DNA of 54,431 bases from Alistipes sp. (GCA_017629985.1 JAGBWD010000011.1:1-54431); one strand, 5' to 3'. Counted from the first letter of the stretch, positions 23,500 through 33,016 are shown. Notes: generated from the sequence alone by a model not told the origin. Translations and numbers: made by a program.

Positions 23500-23706
23500 A
23501 TGGCAGCACCAACGATAGGTAACTCTACGGTTGAGGAGCGAAGGAGTTATGTTCAGGAGCAGTGGCGATGTCTGCATAGTTGCGAGATGTGCGGGAAATG
23601 CTCGATATTGCGAGGCCGCGATGCCGAGGTAGTATATGCAGATTATATAAATGGGCTGTGCGAATATATGTATATAACATTTAAAATTAGAGATATAAAC
23701 TATTAA
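23500..23706 (+). CDS. small cysteine-rich protein
   Basis: The protein is 68 residues from ATG 23500. It contains CLHSCEMCGKC, a CxxxCxxCxxC cluster (about residues 24-34) that could bind zinc or an iron-sulphur centre, followed by a short conserved-looking tail (GRDAEVVYADYINGLCEYM). I recall similar small proteins in other Bacteroidetes but no named function. It is tightly coupled to the SDR gene and lies 6 bases before the next small gene. Confidence 0.65.
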   Translation: MAAPTIGNSTVEERRSYVQEQWRCLHSCEMCGKCSILRGRDAEVVYADYINGLCEYMYITFKIRDINY

Positions 23707-23712
23707 AAAATT

Positions 23713-23898
23713 ATGATTATGGAGACAAAAGAGAGAGTATTGACAGTTATGAAGGAGGCTGGTGAGCCTCTCAATGCAGGTAAGATTGCAGAGCTTTCGG
23801 GTATCGACCGCAAGGAGGTGGATAAGGCTATGAAGCAGCTAAAGGATGAGGGTGCTATAGTATCCCCTGTTCGCTGCAAGTGGGAGCCAGCAAAGTAG
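23713..23898 (+). CDS. small winged-helix DNA-binding-type protein
   Basis: The 61 residues (59 if the ATG at 23719 is used) form one winged-helix fold: [43 protein letters not shown], with recognition helix about [12 protein letters not shown] and a wing ending RCKWEPAK. It resembles isolated MarR/ArsR-type or Z-alpha-like domains. No target is known. It is third in the SDR transcript and followed by a terminator. Confidence 0.75.
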   Translation: MIMETKERVLTVMKEAGEPLNAGKIAELSGIDRKEVDKAMKQLKDEGAIVSPVRCKWEPAK

Positions 23899-23929
23899 CC
23901 GTATGGCCATACGATAAAGTTAGGGTTTA

Positions 23930-23973
23930 AGAGGGCCTATCCAACAATATGTTGTGTAGGCTCTCTATATTTT
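23930..23973 (+). terminator. terminator after the winged-helix gene
   Basis: An imperfect stem AGAGGGCCTAT-CAACA / TGTTG-GTAGGCTCTCT with loop ATA is followed by ATATTTT. A perfect 12-base palindrome GTATGGCCATAC precedes it at 23901-23912. Confidence 0.7.
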
Positions 23974-24083
23974 ATGTTGATTCTTGTTCGCTGTTATTTA
24001 TAATGGTGCTATGTGGTGCAATAATCGCAGCTAGGGATAATCTTTGCAATATTTTTGTAATTTTGTGCCTCTAAAGTTATGTT

Positions 24084-24977
24084 ATGGAGAGACGAGTAAA
24101 TAGAAATGCAATTATAGGTTATCCTGCAGGAATCATCACTGGAGTTGCCTATGGCCTAAATCCTCTGTTTGGTATGCCTCTGATGAGGGGTGGGGCTGCT
24201 GTGGAGTCTATACTTCTATTTCGTTATAGCATTGCAGTATTGTTTCTTGGGGTGTTTCTCCTGCTTACGCGGCAGAGCTTTAGGGTTTCGCTGAAGCAGG
24301 CAGGGGTGTTGCTAGCCCTCGGAGCGCTCTACACTTGTAGTAGTATCTCTCTCTTTGAGGCATATAACTATATCGCCTCGGGTCTAGCCACAACGCTCGT
24401 ATTCCTCTTTCCGGTCTTTGTGGCTATCATCATGGTATTCCTCAAGGTAGTCCCCTCGTGGCCCGTGTGGCTCTCGATTGTTGCGACTTTCGTGGGTGTT
24501 ATAATTATGACACAGGGGGAGTCTGGCGAGGCCGTCAATCCCATAGGTGTATATCTCTCTGTAGGCTCGGCATTTGCCTATGCGCTATTTGTGGTCATCA
24601 TCAACCGTAATAAGAGTATAAGTACCATATCAAACACCCTTTTAACATTCTACGCCCTACTTACAGGTGCGGTCATCTTCTTTTGCAAGATTGTCTCTTC
24701 GGATGTAGATGTGATGGCAGGTTTAGATGGTGCGTCAGCATGGGGAAACCTCATAGGCTTGGCCATATTGCCTACGATAGTCTCAACAGCCGCGTTGGCC
24801 ATTGCTACACGAAATATCGGAGCTACCAAGGCCTCGGTATTGGGGGTCTTTGAGCCTATTACAGCCATCCTTGTAGGTGCGCTACTCTTTGGCGAGCCGC
24901 TAACCATGAATATCGTTTTTGGTATCCTTATCGCTATTGTTGCCGTGACCTTTATGATTGTGGTTACAAAGCGATGA
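24084..24977 (+). CDS. EamA/DMT-type transporter
   Basis: The 297-residue protein has ten hydrophobic segments in two EamA repeats of about 145 residues. Typical features are ILLFRYSIAVLFLG, LFEAYNYIASGLATTLVFLFPVFVAII (key ASGLATTLVFLFPVF) in the first half and TKASVLGVFEPITAILVGALLFGE in the second (key SVLGVFEPITA). It exports an unknown metabolite across the inner membrane. Its stop codon directly abuts the stop of the convergent gene at 24978. Confidence 0.9.
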   Translation: MERRVNRNAIIGYPAGIITGVAYGLNPLFGMPLMRGGAAVESILLFRYSIAVLFLGVFLLLTRQSFRVSLKQAGVLLALGALYTCSSISLFEAYNYIASGLATTLVFLFPVFVAIIMVFLKVVPSWPVWLSIVATFVGVIIMTQGESGEAVNPIGVYLSVGSAFAYALFVVIINRNKSISTISNTLLTFYALLTGAVIFFCKIVSSDVDVMAGLDGASAWGNLIGLAILPTIVSTAALAIATRNIGATKASVLGVFEPITAILVGALLFGEPLTMNIVFGILIAIVAVTFMIVVTKR

Positions 24978-26486
24978 TTAGCTCTTGCTTTGCTTCTCCC
25001 AGAGGGGTATCCAGATGTTGTCTATCTCATCTCCATATCCCATCTCAACATAGGTGTTGCGATTCTTAACAACCTCTTCAAGGTCGTCATAAAGGCCATA
25101 GCGCACGGCGCGTAGTTGCCATAATAGAATCTCCTCTACCTCCATCTGCATACTTTTGGGAAGTGCATCATCCACTTCGGGGTCGGACATAATCTTTGCA
25201 AGTAGCGAGCAGCATAGACGATTATGGTAGTTAGCGCCCTTTAAAGCCACCTCAACAGCCTTCTTAATGTCGCGTTTGAAATCCATGTACTCGTAGTAGA
25301 GGAAGAAGGCGTAGATATACATGCAGAAGGTGTCGTGCAACCTTATGCCGCGATTTAGGTCACACTCCGCGTAGAACGATATTGTGGACTGAAAGTCTGG
25401 TTTTAGGTCATCCCACTCATTTGCATAGTTCATATATCGTATCATACACGATGGCACTCCACGTCTTGCTCCCCAGTTCAATATGTCATAGTATTGATCC
25501 TTATACCCCATTGAATAATTGAGTATTGCAAAGTTGGATATGGCGCTGTACTGCCCAGCTATGATGGCGTTCATATACTCCTCTTCAGCCTCTTCATACT
25601 GCTCCATTTCTTCGTAAAACCAGGCTAGATGTTCATGCCACAACTCTGGTACGGGAGATGTCGTTAGTGCCTCTTTTGCCGCAGCAATAGCCCCACTCTT
25701 ATCTGCCGTGAGAAGCGTGTCGCCATGGAAGAGGTCGCAGACGTAGTCGAGTTTTGCGCGCTCACTACCAAGCTGCATGGCTCTATCATTTAGCGAGCGA
25801 GCGATGTCGAGGTTTAGCTCCCATTTGTTGGTTTTAGGGTTGTATATGTCACCCATGCTGTGCATGATAGATAGCACCTCCAGCGCATCGGCAATGCCAT
25901 TCTCGGCAGCAAATGTAAGAGCCTTCTCGGCGGTCTGCAAGGAGTCTTTATCGGCGTGTGTATAAAGTAACCACGCGGCGTAACCATATTTGGCACAAGG
26001 CTCCTCGCTTTCACGAAGCCTCTCGACCATCGCAGGAGATATATTTCGCGCTCTAGCTCCGGTCATAAATTGAGATAGGAACTGCTGTATTGGAGCAATC
26101 TCAACCTCCACATTATCAACATGCTTAATGATACAATCCTTCAGTGGCTCATCGTTGCGCCATAACCCCTCGAAGCTCGTTCCCCACGAGTCAATATATG
26201 GCTCATAGGAGCCTGGCTCATGTTTTGGATGTATGAGCCTACCTGCCGAGTCGTACTCTCCCTCCTGATACCACTCCCACTCCTCTACTGGATTTTTACT
26301 CTTTGTCTTATATGTCAAGAAGCCATAACCTTGGCGCTTGCCGTGGGAGAATGTGCCGATATATCGATAGAGTTGTCCACTCTTTGTGGTATACTCCATA
26401 GTGCCATAGCCTTGAGGCAGGCCGGCAGAATCCCTAGCTCCAGAGTATGAAGACTTGATGATGTCGTTTTGGTTTAGTATCTCCAT
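24978..26486 (-). CDS. MORN and Sel1-like repeat protein
   Basis: In this 502-residue protein the N-terminal 115 residues contain MORN-type repeats (GLPQGYGTMEYT, YIGTFSHGKRQGYGFLTYK, FEGLWRNDEPL). The rest is Sel1/TPR-type helical repeats, for example TAEKALTFAAENGIADALEVLSIMHSMGD (key AAENGIADALEVL) and EEMEQYEEAEEEYMNAIIAGQ. Both modules bind proteins or lipids, and no catalytic motif is seen. The C-terminus resembles the Sel1 protein at 170-1309. No signal peptide is seen. Confidence 0.75.
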   Translation of the reverse strand: MEILNQNDIIKSSYSGARDSAGLPQGYGTMEYTTKSGQLYRYIGTFSHGKRQGYGFLTYKTKSKNPVEEWEWYQEGEYDSAGRLIHPKHEPGSYEPYIDSWGTSFEGLWRNDEPLKDCIIKHVDNVEVEIAPIQQFLSQFMTGARARNISPAMVERLRESEEPCAKYGYAAWLLYTHADKDSLQTAEKALTFAAENGIADALEVLSIMHSMGDIYNPKTNKWELNLDIARSLNDRAMQLGSERAKLDYVCDLFHGDTLLTADKSGAIAAAKEALTTSPVPELWHEHLAWFYEEMEQYEEAEEEYMNAIIAGQYSAISNFAILNYSMGYKDQYYDILNWGARRGVPSCMIRYMNYANEWDDLKPDFQSTISFYAECDLNRGIRLHDTFCMYIYAFFLYYEYMDFKRDIKKAVEVALKGANYHNRLCCSLLAKIMSDPEVDDALPKSMQMEVEEILLWQLRAVRYGLYDDLEEVVKNRNTYVEMGYGDEIDNIWIPLWEKQSKS

Positions 26487-26653
26487 GACGTATCAGTTGT
26501 AAGTTGGTAGCGTAGATAAGAGGTCTTACAATCCAGTGGGGGTGGATGTAGATATGCTCACCCTTAAGTTGTTCTCTATCTGCCGTAAAGATATAAATTT
26601 TTTTTGCAATATCGAATTTATGTGCGTAACAATTAAAGAAATATCGGCATAAA

Positions 26654-26684
26654 ATTGCTAATTGCGAATAATTCTGTATCTTTG
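26654..26684 (+). promoter_or_regulatory. promoter of the porin-permease operon
   Basis: ATTG (26654-26657) and TATCTTTG (26677-26684) are 19 bases apart; the -7 box is a full match. The leader to the porin ATG is about 60 bases. Nothing else is seen in the 263-base gap before it. Confidence 0.7.
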
Positions 26685-26749
26685 CCCATTATTGTAATAA
26701 TGAATCTGCTACCGCAGAGCTAGAACGCTATAATCTAAACTATCAAAAT

Positions 26750-27919
26750 ATGATGAAAACCTTTACTAAAATTCTTTGTGCTGCATTGGCACTGCTCTCT
26801 GTGTCATCGCTCTTTGCGCAACAGGGTTATGAGAAGAGCAATGAGATTTTCCGTCTAGGTGTTGAGACTCGTTTCGACTACCTTAACCAGGCGTTGGATG
26901 GTGAGCAACTTTATGGTGCTTCGGGCTTCAAGGTGCGTTACTTCAACCTTCGCATGGATGGTCAGATTACCCCAAAGTTCACCTACTCTTGGCGTCAGCG
27001 TTTCAATAACATCAATTCTGCTGCTGACTTTGTGAATAACACCGACTGGCTTCACCTCACCTATAAGCCAAATCAGAATTGGGCTATCTCGGCAGGTAAG
27101 CAGGTGGTGATGATTGGTGGTTGGGAGTATGACCGCGCCCCTATCGATGTATACTACTGCTCGGAGTACTGGAACAATGTAAACTGCTTCCAGCTCGGTG
27201 CTTCGGTGGCATTTACAACAAACAAGGGTGACGACACCATCACCTTTCAGGTGTGCCAGAGTCCATACGACAAAATGGCTATGAACTATGCGGAGAATCC
27301 TGATCCTGATGGGGATCCTATAAAACTTGGTGACCTCTATGCTTACAACCTCTATTGGATGGGTTCACACGGCTTCTACACAGCTCTTCACTCGTTGAAC
27401 TTCTCGGAGTATGAGCGTGGTAAGTTCGATGTATACGTGGTGCTTGGTAACCAGTTCAAGTTTGGCGATGCTACCATTCAGCTCGACTTGATGAACCGTG
27501 GCGTTAGTGCCAAGGAGCTTTTGTTCGAGAACTTCTCTATCATGGGCGAGGTAGATTACCTCATCGCAAAGCGTGTAAATATCTTCGCGAAGGCTACATA
27601 CGATAAGGTTGGCGCTAACTATCCTACTGTTATAGATGACGAGGGTGACTATGTAGGTGGTTTGTTCCTCTGTCCAGGTACCGAGATGACACGCGTGGGT
27701 GGTGGTGTAGAGTACTATCCTCTTGGTGGTCGTGGCAATCGTGATATCCGCCTTCATGCTGCATACTGCTATAACATTGGAAATAACACCAACACTAACG
27801 GTACTGCATTTGACAAGGGTTCATTCCTCACCGTAGGTCTTACATGGAAGATTGATGTTATAGAGGGTATCTCGGCGCTTATCGACAAGCGTCAGGCGAA
27901 GCGTGCTGCAAATATGTAA
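26750..27919 (+). CDS. outer-membrane porin (porin O/P-like)
   Basis: The 389-residue protein has a signal peptide ending LFAQQ (residue about 24). The body alternates amphipathic beta strands (FRLGVETRFDYLNQ, KFTYSWRQRFNNIN, WAISAGKQVVMIGGWEYDRAP), the latter close to the phosphate-selective porin O/P pattern, and ends in LTWKIDVIEG plus a short tail. The ATG at 26753 is an equal start. It lies 21 bases before the permease gene, suggesting they handle the same solute. Confidence 0.8.
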   Translation: MMKTFTKILCAALALLSVSSLFAQQGYEKSNEIFRLGVETRFDYLNQALDGEQLYGASGFKVRYFNLRMDGQITPKFTYSWRQRFNNINSAADFVNNTDWLHLTYKPNQNWAISAGKQVVMIGGWEYDRAPIDVYYCSEYWNNVNCFQLGASVAFTTNKGDDTITFQVCQSPYDKMAMNYAENPDPDGDPIKLGDLYAYNLYWMGSHGFYTALHSLNFSEYERGKFDVYVVLGNQFKFGDATIQLDLMNRGVSAKELLFENFSIMGEVDYLIAKRVNIFAKATYDKVGANYPTVIDDEGDYVGGLFLCPGTEMTRVGGGVEYYPLGGRGNRDIRLHAAYCYNIGNNTNTNGTAFDKGSFLTVGLTWKIDVIEGISALIDKRQAKRAANM

Positions 27920-27940
27920 TAACCAATAACTTAATATAAT

Positions 27941-29527
27941 ATGGAGAATCAGGAAAAGGGTTTTAAGAAGTACCTTGTAGGTATTATCTGCCTTCTTATC
28001 GTTGTGGGCATCTTTGGCGGTATCGGCTCGGTTATGGGTCTGCCAAACATGCTTAATACAATCATGAAGACTGCGCACGACTTGTTGCTCAACACAGTCT
28101 TCTACCTTATGGCTATCTGCGTTATCACAGGTGCTTTGGGCCGTATCTTCGTGGAGTTTGGCGTAGTAAGTCTTTTGGAGCGTATCTTGCGTCCATTGAT
28201 GAAGCCTCTCTTCAACCTCCCAGGTGTAGCATCGTTGGGTGCTGTAATGACATTCCTTTCGGATAACCCAGCTATCATCTCATTGGCAAAGGATAAGCGC
28301 TTTAGCTCTTACTTCCGTAAGTTCCAGCTTATCTCTCTCACCAACTTCGGTACAGCCTTTGGTATGGGTCTTCTCGTTATCGTGTTTATGATTTCGCAGG
28401 GATACTTCGTGGAGCCATTCCTAGGTTTGTGTGGTGCTATCATAGGTTGTATCTGCTCTACACGCATCATGCAGCACTTTGTAGTTAAGCAGTACCCAGA
28501 GTTTAAGGAGGAGTTTGCCGCTGTTCTTGACGAGGCAGATATGAAGGCCGATGATGAGGTTAAGGAGACATCACTCTTCACACGTATCCTCAACTCATTG
28601 CTCGATGGTGGTAAGACAGGTGTTGATGTAGGTCTATCTATCATCCCTGGTGTGCTTATCATCTCTACTCTTGTTATGCTTCTCACCTTTGGTGCTGGTA
28701 GCAATGGTACATACGATGGTGCTGCCTACGAGGGTATTGAGTTCCTCCCATTGGTATTTGGTAAGATTAACTTCTTGTTTGAGTGGTTGTTTGGCTTTGA
28801 GCACCCTGCGCTTATGGCATTCCCTATCACGTCGTTGGGTGCAGTAGGTGCAGCGTTGAGCCTTGTTCCAGAGTTCTCGGCACAGGGTATTGTAAACGGT
28901 AATGCTATTGCCGTGTTTACAGCTATCGGTATGTGCTGGAGCGGTTACCTCTCTACTCATACAGCTATGCTTGACGCTCTTGGCTACCGCAAGCTCACCT
29001 CAAAGGCTATCCTCGCTCACACCATAGGTGGTTTTGTAGCAGGTATCGCAGCACACTGGTTGTTTGTTCTTTATGCTTTGGTATTTGGTACTCCAGCAAC
29101 ATTTGAGGGTGGTGCTGACCGCTATAGCACTGTTAGCAATGCTCCTGTTATTATCGAGTTCGTAAGCGAGAACCAGGTAAAGGTTGGTGATCGTGTGTTC
29201 ACCGATGAGGCTGGTGATACTCCCGAGGAGGAGGGCTCTTTGGCTCGTGTTATCGAGGGTATGTTGCTCACAAATCACGAGACTGTAGAGCTTGTTGATG
29301 GAGAGAAGATTGATGCTGCTGGCTTCATCTCTGCAGAGAAGCTTCCTGCTGCTACACGTGAGAGCCTTATGACAGAGGTTCAGGCAGGTTTCGATATGTA
29401 TCGCAACTCTATCGCTCAAAAGATGTTTGGCAAGCCTGTGGCAGAGCTTACCGAGGATGAGGTAAAGGTTTTGGATGAGGCTATACCATTCCAGTTTACT
29501 CCAGCCGAGGAGATCGCCGAGGAGTAA
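27941..29527 (+). CDS. nucleoside-recognition (Gate) domain membrane protein
   Basis: The 528-residue inner-membrane protein has about ten hydrophobic segments with two Gate-like halves: GALGRIFVEFGVVSLLERILRPLMKPLF (key LLERILRPLMKPL) with MTFLSDNPAII, and IPGVLIISTLVMLLTFG with AFPITSLGAVGAAL. Gate-domain proteins include nucleoside transporters and spore maturation-type permeases. The last 150 residues form a soluble acidic domain not usual in the family. The porin gene upstream suggests a paired outer and inner membrane uptake route; the substrate is unknown. Confidence 0.8.
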   Translation: MENQEKGFKKYLVGIICLLIVVGIFGGIGSVMGLPNMLNTIMKTAHDLLLNTVFYLMAICVITGALGRIFVEFGVVSLLERILRPLMKPLFNLPGVASLGAVMTFLSDNPAIISLAKDKRFSSYFRKFQLISLTNFGTAFGMGLLVIVFMISQGYFVEPFLGLCGAIIGCICSTRIMQHFVVKQYPEFKEEFAAVLDEADMKADDEVKETSLFTRILNSLLDGGKTGVDVGLSIIPGVLIISTLVMLLTFGAGSNGTYDGAAYEGIEFLPLVFGKINFLFEWLFGFEHPALMAFPITSLGAVGAALSLVPEFSAQGIVNGNAIAVFTAIGMCWSGYLSTHTAMLDALGYRKLTSKAILAHTIGGFVAGIAAHWLFVLYALVFGTPATFEGGADRYSTVSNAPVIIEFVSENQVKVGDRVFTDEAGDTPEEEGSLARVIEGMLLTNHETVELVDGEKIDAAGFISAEKLPAATRESLMTEVQAGFDMYRNSIAQKMFGKPVAELTEDEVKVLDEAIPFQFTPAEEIAEE

Positions 29528-29546
29528 TCTATAACATCTCTATATC

Positions 29547-29577
29547 GAGGTCGGCTGTTGAAGTCGGCCTCTTTTTT
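29547..29577 (+). terminator. terminator after the permease gene
   Basis: A 9 bp stem GAGGTCGGC/GTCGGCCTC (two G-T pairs), loop TGTTGAA, then T6. The T run overlaps the -33 element of the dut promoter. Confidence 0.75.
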
Positions 29578-29605
29578 GTTTTCAGAGCAAAAAATATTAC
29601 CTTTG
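29575..29605 (+). promoter_or_regulatory. dut promoter
   Basis: TTTG (29575-29578) and TACCTTTG (29598-29605) are 19 bases apart, both full matches. Confidence 0.75.
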
Positions 29606-29631
29606 TGTAGATAAACATAAATCGTAATAAT

Positions 29632-30063
29632 ATGAAGGTAAAGATTGTAAATAAGTCACCATTTGATACTCCATTTTACGCTACCGAGAAGTCTGCAGGA
29701 ATGGATATTAAGGCAAATATCGAGACCCCTATCACCCTTGCTCCTTTGGAGCGAGCTATGGTTCCTACAGGTCTCTATATAGCTCTCCCCGAGGGTACTG
29801 AGGCGCAGATACGTCCACGCAGCGGCCTTGCAGCAAAGCATGGTGTCACAGTCCTTAATACCCCGGGTACTATTGACGCAGACTACCGTGGTGAGATAAA
29901 GGTTATCCTTGTAAACCTCTCTAGCACCGAGTTTATCATCAACCCTGGTGAGCGCATAGCGCAGATGGTGGTAGCCCGTTACGAGCATGTAGAGTGGGAC
30001 TCTGTAGAGCTTCTCGATGAGACGGAGCGAGGGGCGGGAGGTTTTGGTTCCACAGGCCGATAA
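29632..30063 (+). CDS. dut: dUTP diphosphatase
   Basis: The 143-residue trimeric enzyme hydrolyses dUTP to dUMP, keeping uracil out of DNA and feeding thymidylate synthesis. All five motifs are visible: [36 protein letters not shown] (catalytic Asp in IDADY), GERIAQMV and the C-terminal [11 protein letters not shown]. The length is normal. A palindromic repeat begins at its stop codon. Confidence 0.97.
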   Translation: MKVKIVNKSPFDTPFYATEKSAGMDIKANIETPITLAPLERAMVPTGLYIALPEGTEAQIRPRSGLAAKHGVTVLNTPGTIDADYRGEIKVILVNLSSTEFIINPGERIAQMVVARYEHVEWDSVELLDETERGAGGFGSTGR

Positions 30064-30191
30064 TTTCTTGTGATAAGGGGTAATCTTCGTCACCAAGCTC
30101 ATTGCCCCGAATGGGGATGTACGCCAAAGTACACCCCCATCCGTGTCAATATCACTTGGCAACAAATCTCACCCCTTCTGACAAGAAATTA
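30061..30191 (+). repeat. palindromic repeat family B, full copy at dut
   Basis: The unit starts at the dut stop codon TAA. Outer arms TAATTTCTTG and CAAGAAATTA are perfect complements, continuing through GTGATAAGGGG and CCCCTTCTGAC; then come CCAAG/CTTGG and an inner hairpin GATGTAC...GTACACC. The same architecture with compensating changes recurs at 45781-45913. It would be the 3' end structure of the dut mRNA. Confidence 0.8.
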
Positions 30192-30198
30192 GGGGAGG

Positions 30199-30261
30199 GT
30201 GATAAGGGACAATCTTCGTCACCAAGCTCATTGCCCCGAATGGGGATGTACGCCAAGTACA
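30199..30261 (+). repeat. palindromic repeat family B, half copy
   Basis: A second, tandem copy of the left half and inner hairpin (GTGATAAGGGACAATC to GCCAAGTACA) breaks off before the right arm. It lies between the full copy and the fRMsr gene. Confidence 0.8.
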
Positions 30262-30295
30262 GCCTATTGTATAAACCATTGAACTATAATCTATT

Positions 30296-30763
30296 ATGGC
30301 CGAAGAGTTACATATTGCCAAGGGTGGCAAGGAGCAAAAATATGAGTTGCTATATCGTCAGGTGGTGGCAATGCTCGACAACGAGAGGGATGTTGTGGCA
30401 AACATGGCAAACCTTGCCGCGATGATACATCAAACCTTTGGGTTTTGGTGGACGGGATTCTATCGTGTTGTTGGCCAGGAGCTGGTTCTAGGGCCATTTC
30501 AAGGCCCCATTGCGTGTACACGTATCGCCTATGGCCGCGGAGTGTGTGGCACGGCGTGGCAACGTGGTGAGAGTGTTGTGGTGGAGGATGTTGAGAAGTT
30601 CCCAGGACATATAGCCTGTAGCTCATTATCGCGTAGCGAGATAGTGGTTCCGATATACGATAATGATAGGGTGGTGGCTGTGCTAGATATTGATAGTGAG
30701 CGTCTTGCTACCTTTGATGAGGTAGATAAGATGTGGCTAGAACGTATTGTTAAACATCTGTAG
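30296..30763 (+). CDS. msrC: free methionine-(R)-sulfoxide reductase (GAF domain)
   Basis: The 155-residue GAF-fold enzyme reduces free methionine-R-sulfoxide. The three redox cysteines are at C74 (PIACTRIAYG), C84 (RGVCGTAW) and C108 (GHIACSSLS), the same spacing as in the characterised enzyme. Other motifs are WTGFYRV and LGPFQGP, with DIDSERLATFDEVD at the end. It is cytoplasmic and stands alone between repeats and the nagB-like genes. Confidence 0.92.
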   Translation: MAEELHIAKGGKEQKYELLYRQVVAMLDNERDVVANMANLAAMIHQTFGFWWTGFYRVVGQELVLGPFQGPIACTRIAYGRGVCGTAWQRGESVVVEDVEKFPGHIACSSLSRSEIVVPIYDNDRVVAVLDIDSERLATFDEVDKMWLERIVKHL

Positions 30764-30978
30764 CTGCTTGCTGATATGCCATCCGAAGCTCGTGTATAGG
30801 TGGATAAGTATTGTGACAGCAGAGGAGTTGAAGTGTAGCTTTATTGTCAATGTCCTTACTCTTTTCTCTATAAAAGTATAGAGAGGTATGCCTGCAATTC
30901 GGATTTTTTTTCTATCTTTGAACGATGTTTTATTTGTGGCATCATTGAATATCAGAAAATAAACAACAGATATAGAGT

Positions 30979-32931
30979 ATGAATAATAGTAAATATCAAC
31001 TTCCAAAGGATGGTGGTCTTGTGAAGGACTTTGCGCCAAAGGATATCATACATCGCTACGAGCGTATGGCTACACGTGTCTTCGAGAGCGAGTATCACGG
31101 TGTTCAGTATGTTGCGGATATGATATGTCGCATGGTGCATAACCACTCGGAGAATGCCTCTGCAAGAGATATCTACGAGGAGCTTCCTCCATTTGTATTG
31201 GGCCTTACAACAGGTAAGACTCCCCTTGGCCTCTACCGCGAGCTTGTTAAGCGTCACAAGGAGGGTGAGATATCCTTTAAGCATGTTGCGGTATTCTCTC
31301 TCGATGAGTTTTACCCTATTCGTAGCACCGAGCAGCAGAGCCGTAACTTCCGCATCCACGATGAGTTTTTGAAACATATAGATATACAGCCCGAGAATGT
31401 ACATATCCCCGATGGCACCATCTCGGAGCGTGAGGTTTCGGAGTATTGTGCTAACTACGATAAGTCGATACGTAAGATAGACCTTATGATTATCGGCTTT
31501 GGCGAGCAGGGTCAGATAGGCTTCAACGAGCAGGGCTCCTATGCCAAGTCGCACACTCGTCTTGTGGAGTTGTCGCACAACTCTCGTAAGTCGTATGCTA
31601 ATCTCTTCTTTGGCTTGGAGAATACTCCAAAGATGGCTATCACAATGGGTATTGGTACGGTTATGCGTGCCGATAAGATTGTGCTTATGGCCTGGGGTGA
31701 GGATAAGGCTACCGCAGTGCAGCAGATTGTTGAGGAGGAGATCTCGGATAAGGTTCCTGCGAGTCACCTTCAGGAGCATCCAAACATCGAGCTTGTCATA
31801 GATGAGACTGCTGCCGAGAAGCTTACTCGTGAGCAGACGCCATGGCTTGTAGGCCCTTGTGAGTGGACTCCAAAGTTTGTGCGTAAGGCTGTGGTGTGGC
31901 TCTGTGGCATTGTAAATAAGCCAATCTTGAAGCTTACATATAAGGATTATATCGAGAATTCGTTGGGTGAGCTTCTGGAGAAGTGTGGCACCTACGACAA
32001 GATTAACATCCGTGTCTTCAACGACCTGCAGCACACCATCACCGGCTGGCCAGGTGGTAAGCCTAATGCTGATGACTCTACGCGCCCTGCGCCATCGTTA
32101 CCATACCCCAAGCGAGCGTTGATTTTCTCGCCACACCCTGACGATGATGTTATCTCTATGGGAGGTACGTTTATACGTCTTGTTGAGCAGGGTCACGATG
32201 TGCATGTGGCATACCAGACCTCGGGTAATGTTGCAGTCCACGATGACGTAGTGTTGCAGAATGTAGATACTGCGCGTGAGTTGGGTCTTGGAGATACCTT
32301 TGCCGAGGTTCAGGAGGTTATAGCTGGCAAGAAGCGTGGTAAGCCAGAGCCACGCCGCCTTCTAGATATCAAGGGCGCTATACGCCGTGCGGAGGCACGT
32401 GCTGCGGTGCGCTCCTTTGGCCTTAATCCCGATACCAATGCTCACTTCCTTAACCTCCCATTCTACGAGACTGGAGGTATCAAGAAGGGAGCGCTAACGA
32501 AGAAGGATATAGATATCATCGTCAAGCTGTTGCGCGAGATACGTCCTCATCAGATCTATGCTGCTGGAGACCTTGCCGATCCACATGGCACACACCGTAC
32601 ATGTATGGAGGCTATCCTTCAGGCGTTGGAGGTTACCCACGATGACGATTGGCGCGAGGATTGCCACTTGTGGCTCTACCGTGGTGCATGGATGGAGTGG
32701 AACCTAGGCCTTGTAGATATGGCAGTGCCACTATCTCCCGATGAGATGCTTAAGAAGCGTCATGCTATCTACCGTCACCTCTCGCAGAAGGATATAGTGC
32801 CATTCCCTGGTAGCGATACCCGCGAGTTCTGGCAGCGTGCCGAGGAGCGTACACAGAACACTGCGAAGCTTTATGATAAGCTCGGCATGGCGGAGTATCA
32901 GGCTATAGAGGTCTTTGTAAAGATGTTTTAA
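30979..32931 (+). CDS. NagB-like domain fused to PIG-L/LmbE deacetylase domain
   Basis: Residues about 30-300 of this 650-residue protein are a glucosamine-6-phosphate deaminase-like (SIS-related) domain; residues about 380-600 are a PIG-L/LmbE domain with the metal motif SPHPDDD (384-390) and DPHGTHRT (about 533). In the NagB part the acidic residue of LDEF is kept, but the catalytic Asp and His of GEDGH are replaced (GFGEQGQIGFNEQ). So the deaminase half may be inactive or bind another sugar phosphate. The fusion is common in Bacteroidetes. A true nagB follows. A TATCTTTG box is at 30913-30920. Confidence 0.85.
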   Translation: MNNSKYQLPKDGGLVKDFAPKDIIHRYERMATRVFESEYHGVQYVADMICRMVHNHSENASARDIYEELPPFVLGLTTGKTPLGLYRELVKRHKEGEISFKHVAVFSLDEFYPIRSTEQQSRNFRIHDEFLKHIDIQPENVHIPDGTISEREVSEYCANYDKSIRKIDLMIIGFGEQGQIGFNEQGSYAKSHTRLVELSHNSRKSYANLFFGLENTPKMAITMGIGTVMRADKIVLMAWGEDKATAVQQIVEEEISDKVPASHLQEHPNIELVIDETAAEKLTREQTPWLVGPCEWTPKFVRKAVVWLCGIVNKPILKLTYKDYIENSLGELLEKCGTYDKINIRVFNDLQHTITGWPGGKPNADDSTRPAPSLPYPKRALIFSPHPDDDVISMGGTFIRLVEQGHDVHVAYQTSGNVAVHDDVVLQNVDTARELGLGDTFAEVQEVIAGKKRGKPEPRRLLDIKGAIRRAEARAAVRSFGLNPDTNAHFLNLPFYETGGIKKGALTKKDIDIIVKLLREIRPHQIYAAGDLADPHGTHRTCMEAILQALEVTHDDDWREDCHLWLYRGAWMEWNLGLVDMAVPLSPDEMLKKRHAIYRHLSQKDIVPFPGSDTREFWQRAEERTQNTAKLYDKLGMAEYQAIEVFVKMF

Positions 32932-33016
32932 AGGTGTGGTGAGTAATTTGTAGTAGCACTCCCCAGTAAAGTAATGCTATTACTATTATCATCGCTAATT
33001 GCTAAAAATAACTATT

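Noticed and set aside
29656-30165. 169-codon open frame on the - strand over dut
   Set aside because: It is an antisense frame of dut plus the palindromic repeat. A similar peptide arises at 45671-45886 only because the repeat is shared.
30979-32931. Two genes joined by a frameshift or assembly error (nagB plus lmbE)
   Set aside because: One uninterrupted frame with a conserved-looking linker runs through both domains, and the fusion is a known arrangement in Bacteroidetes.
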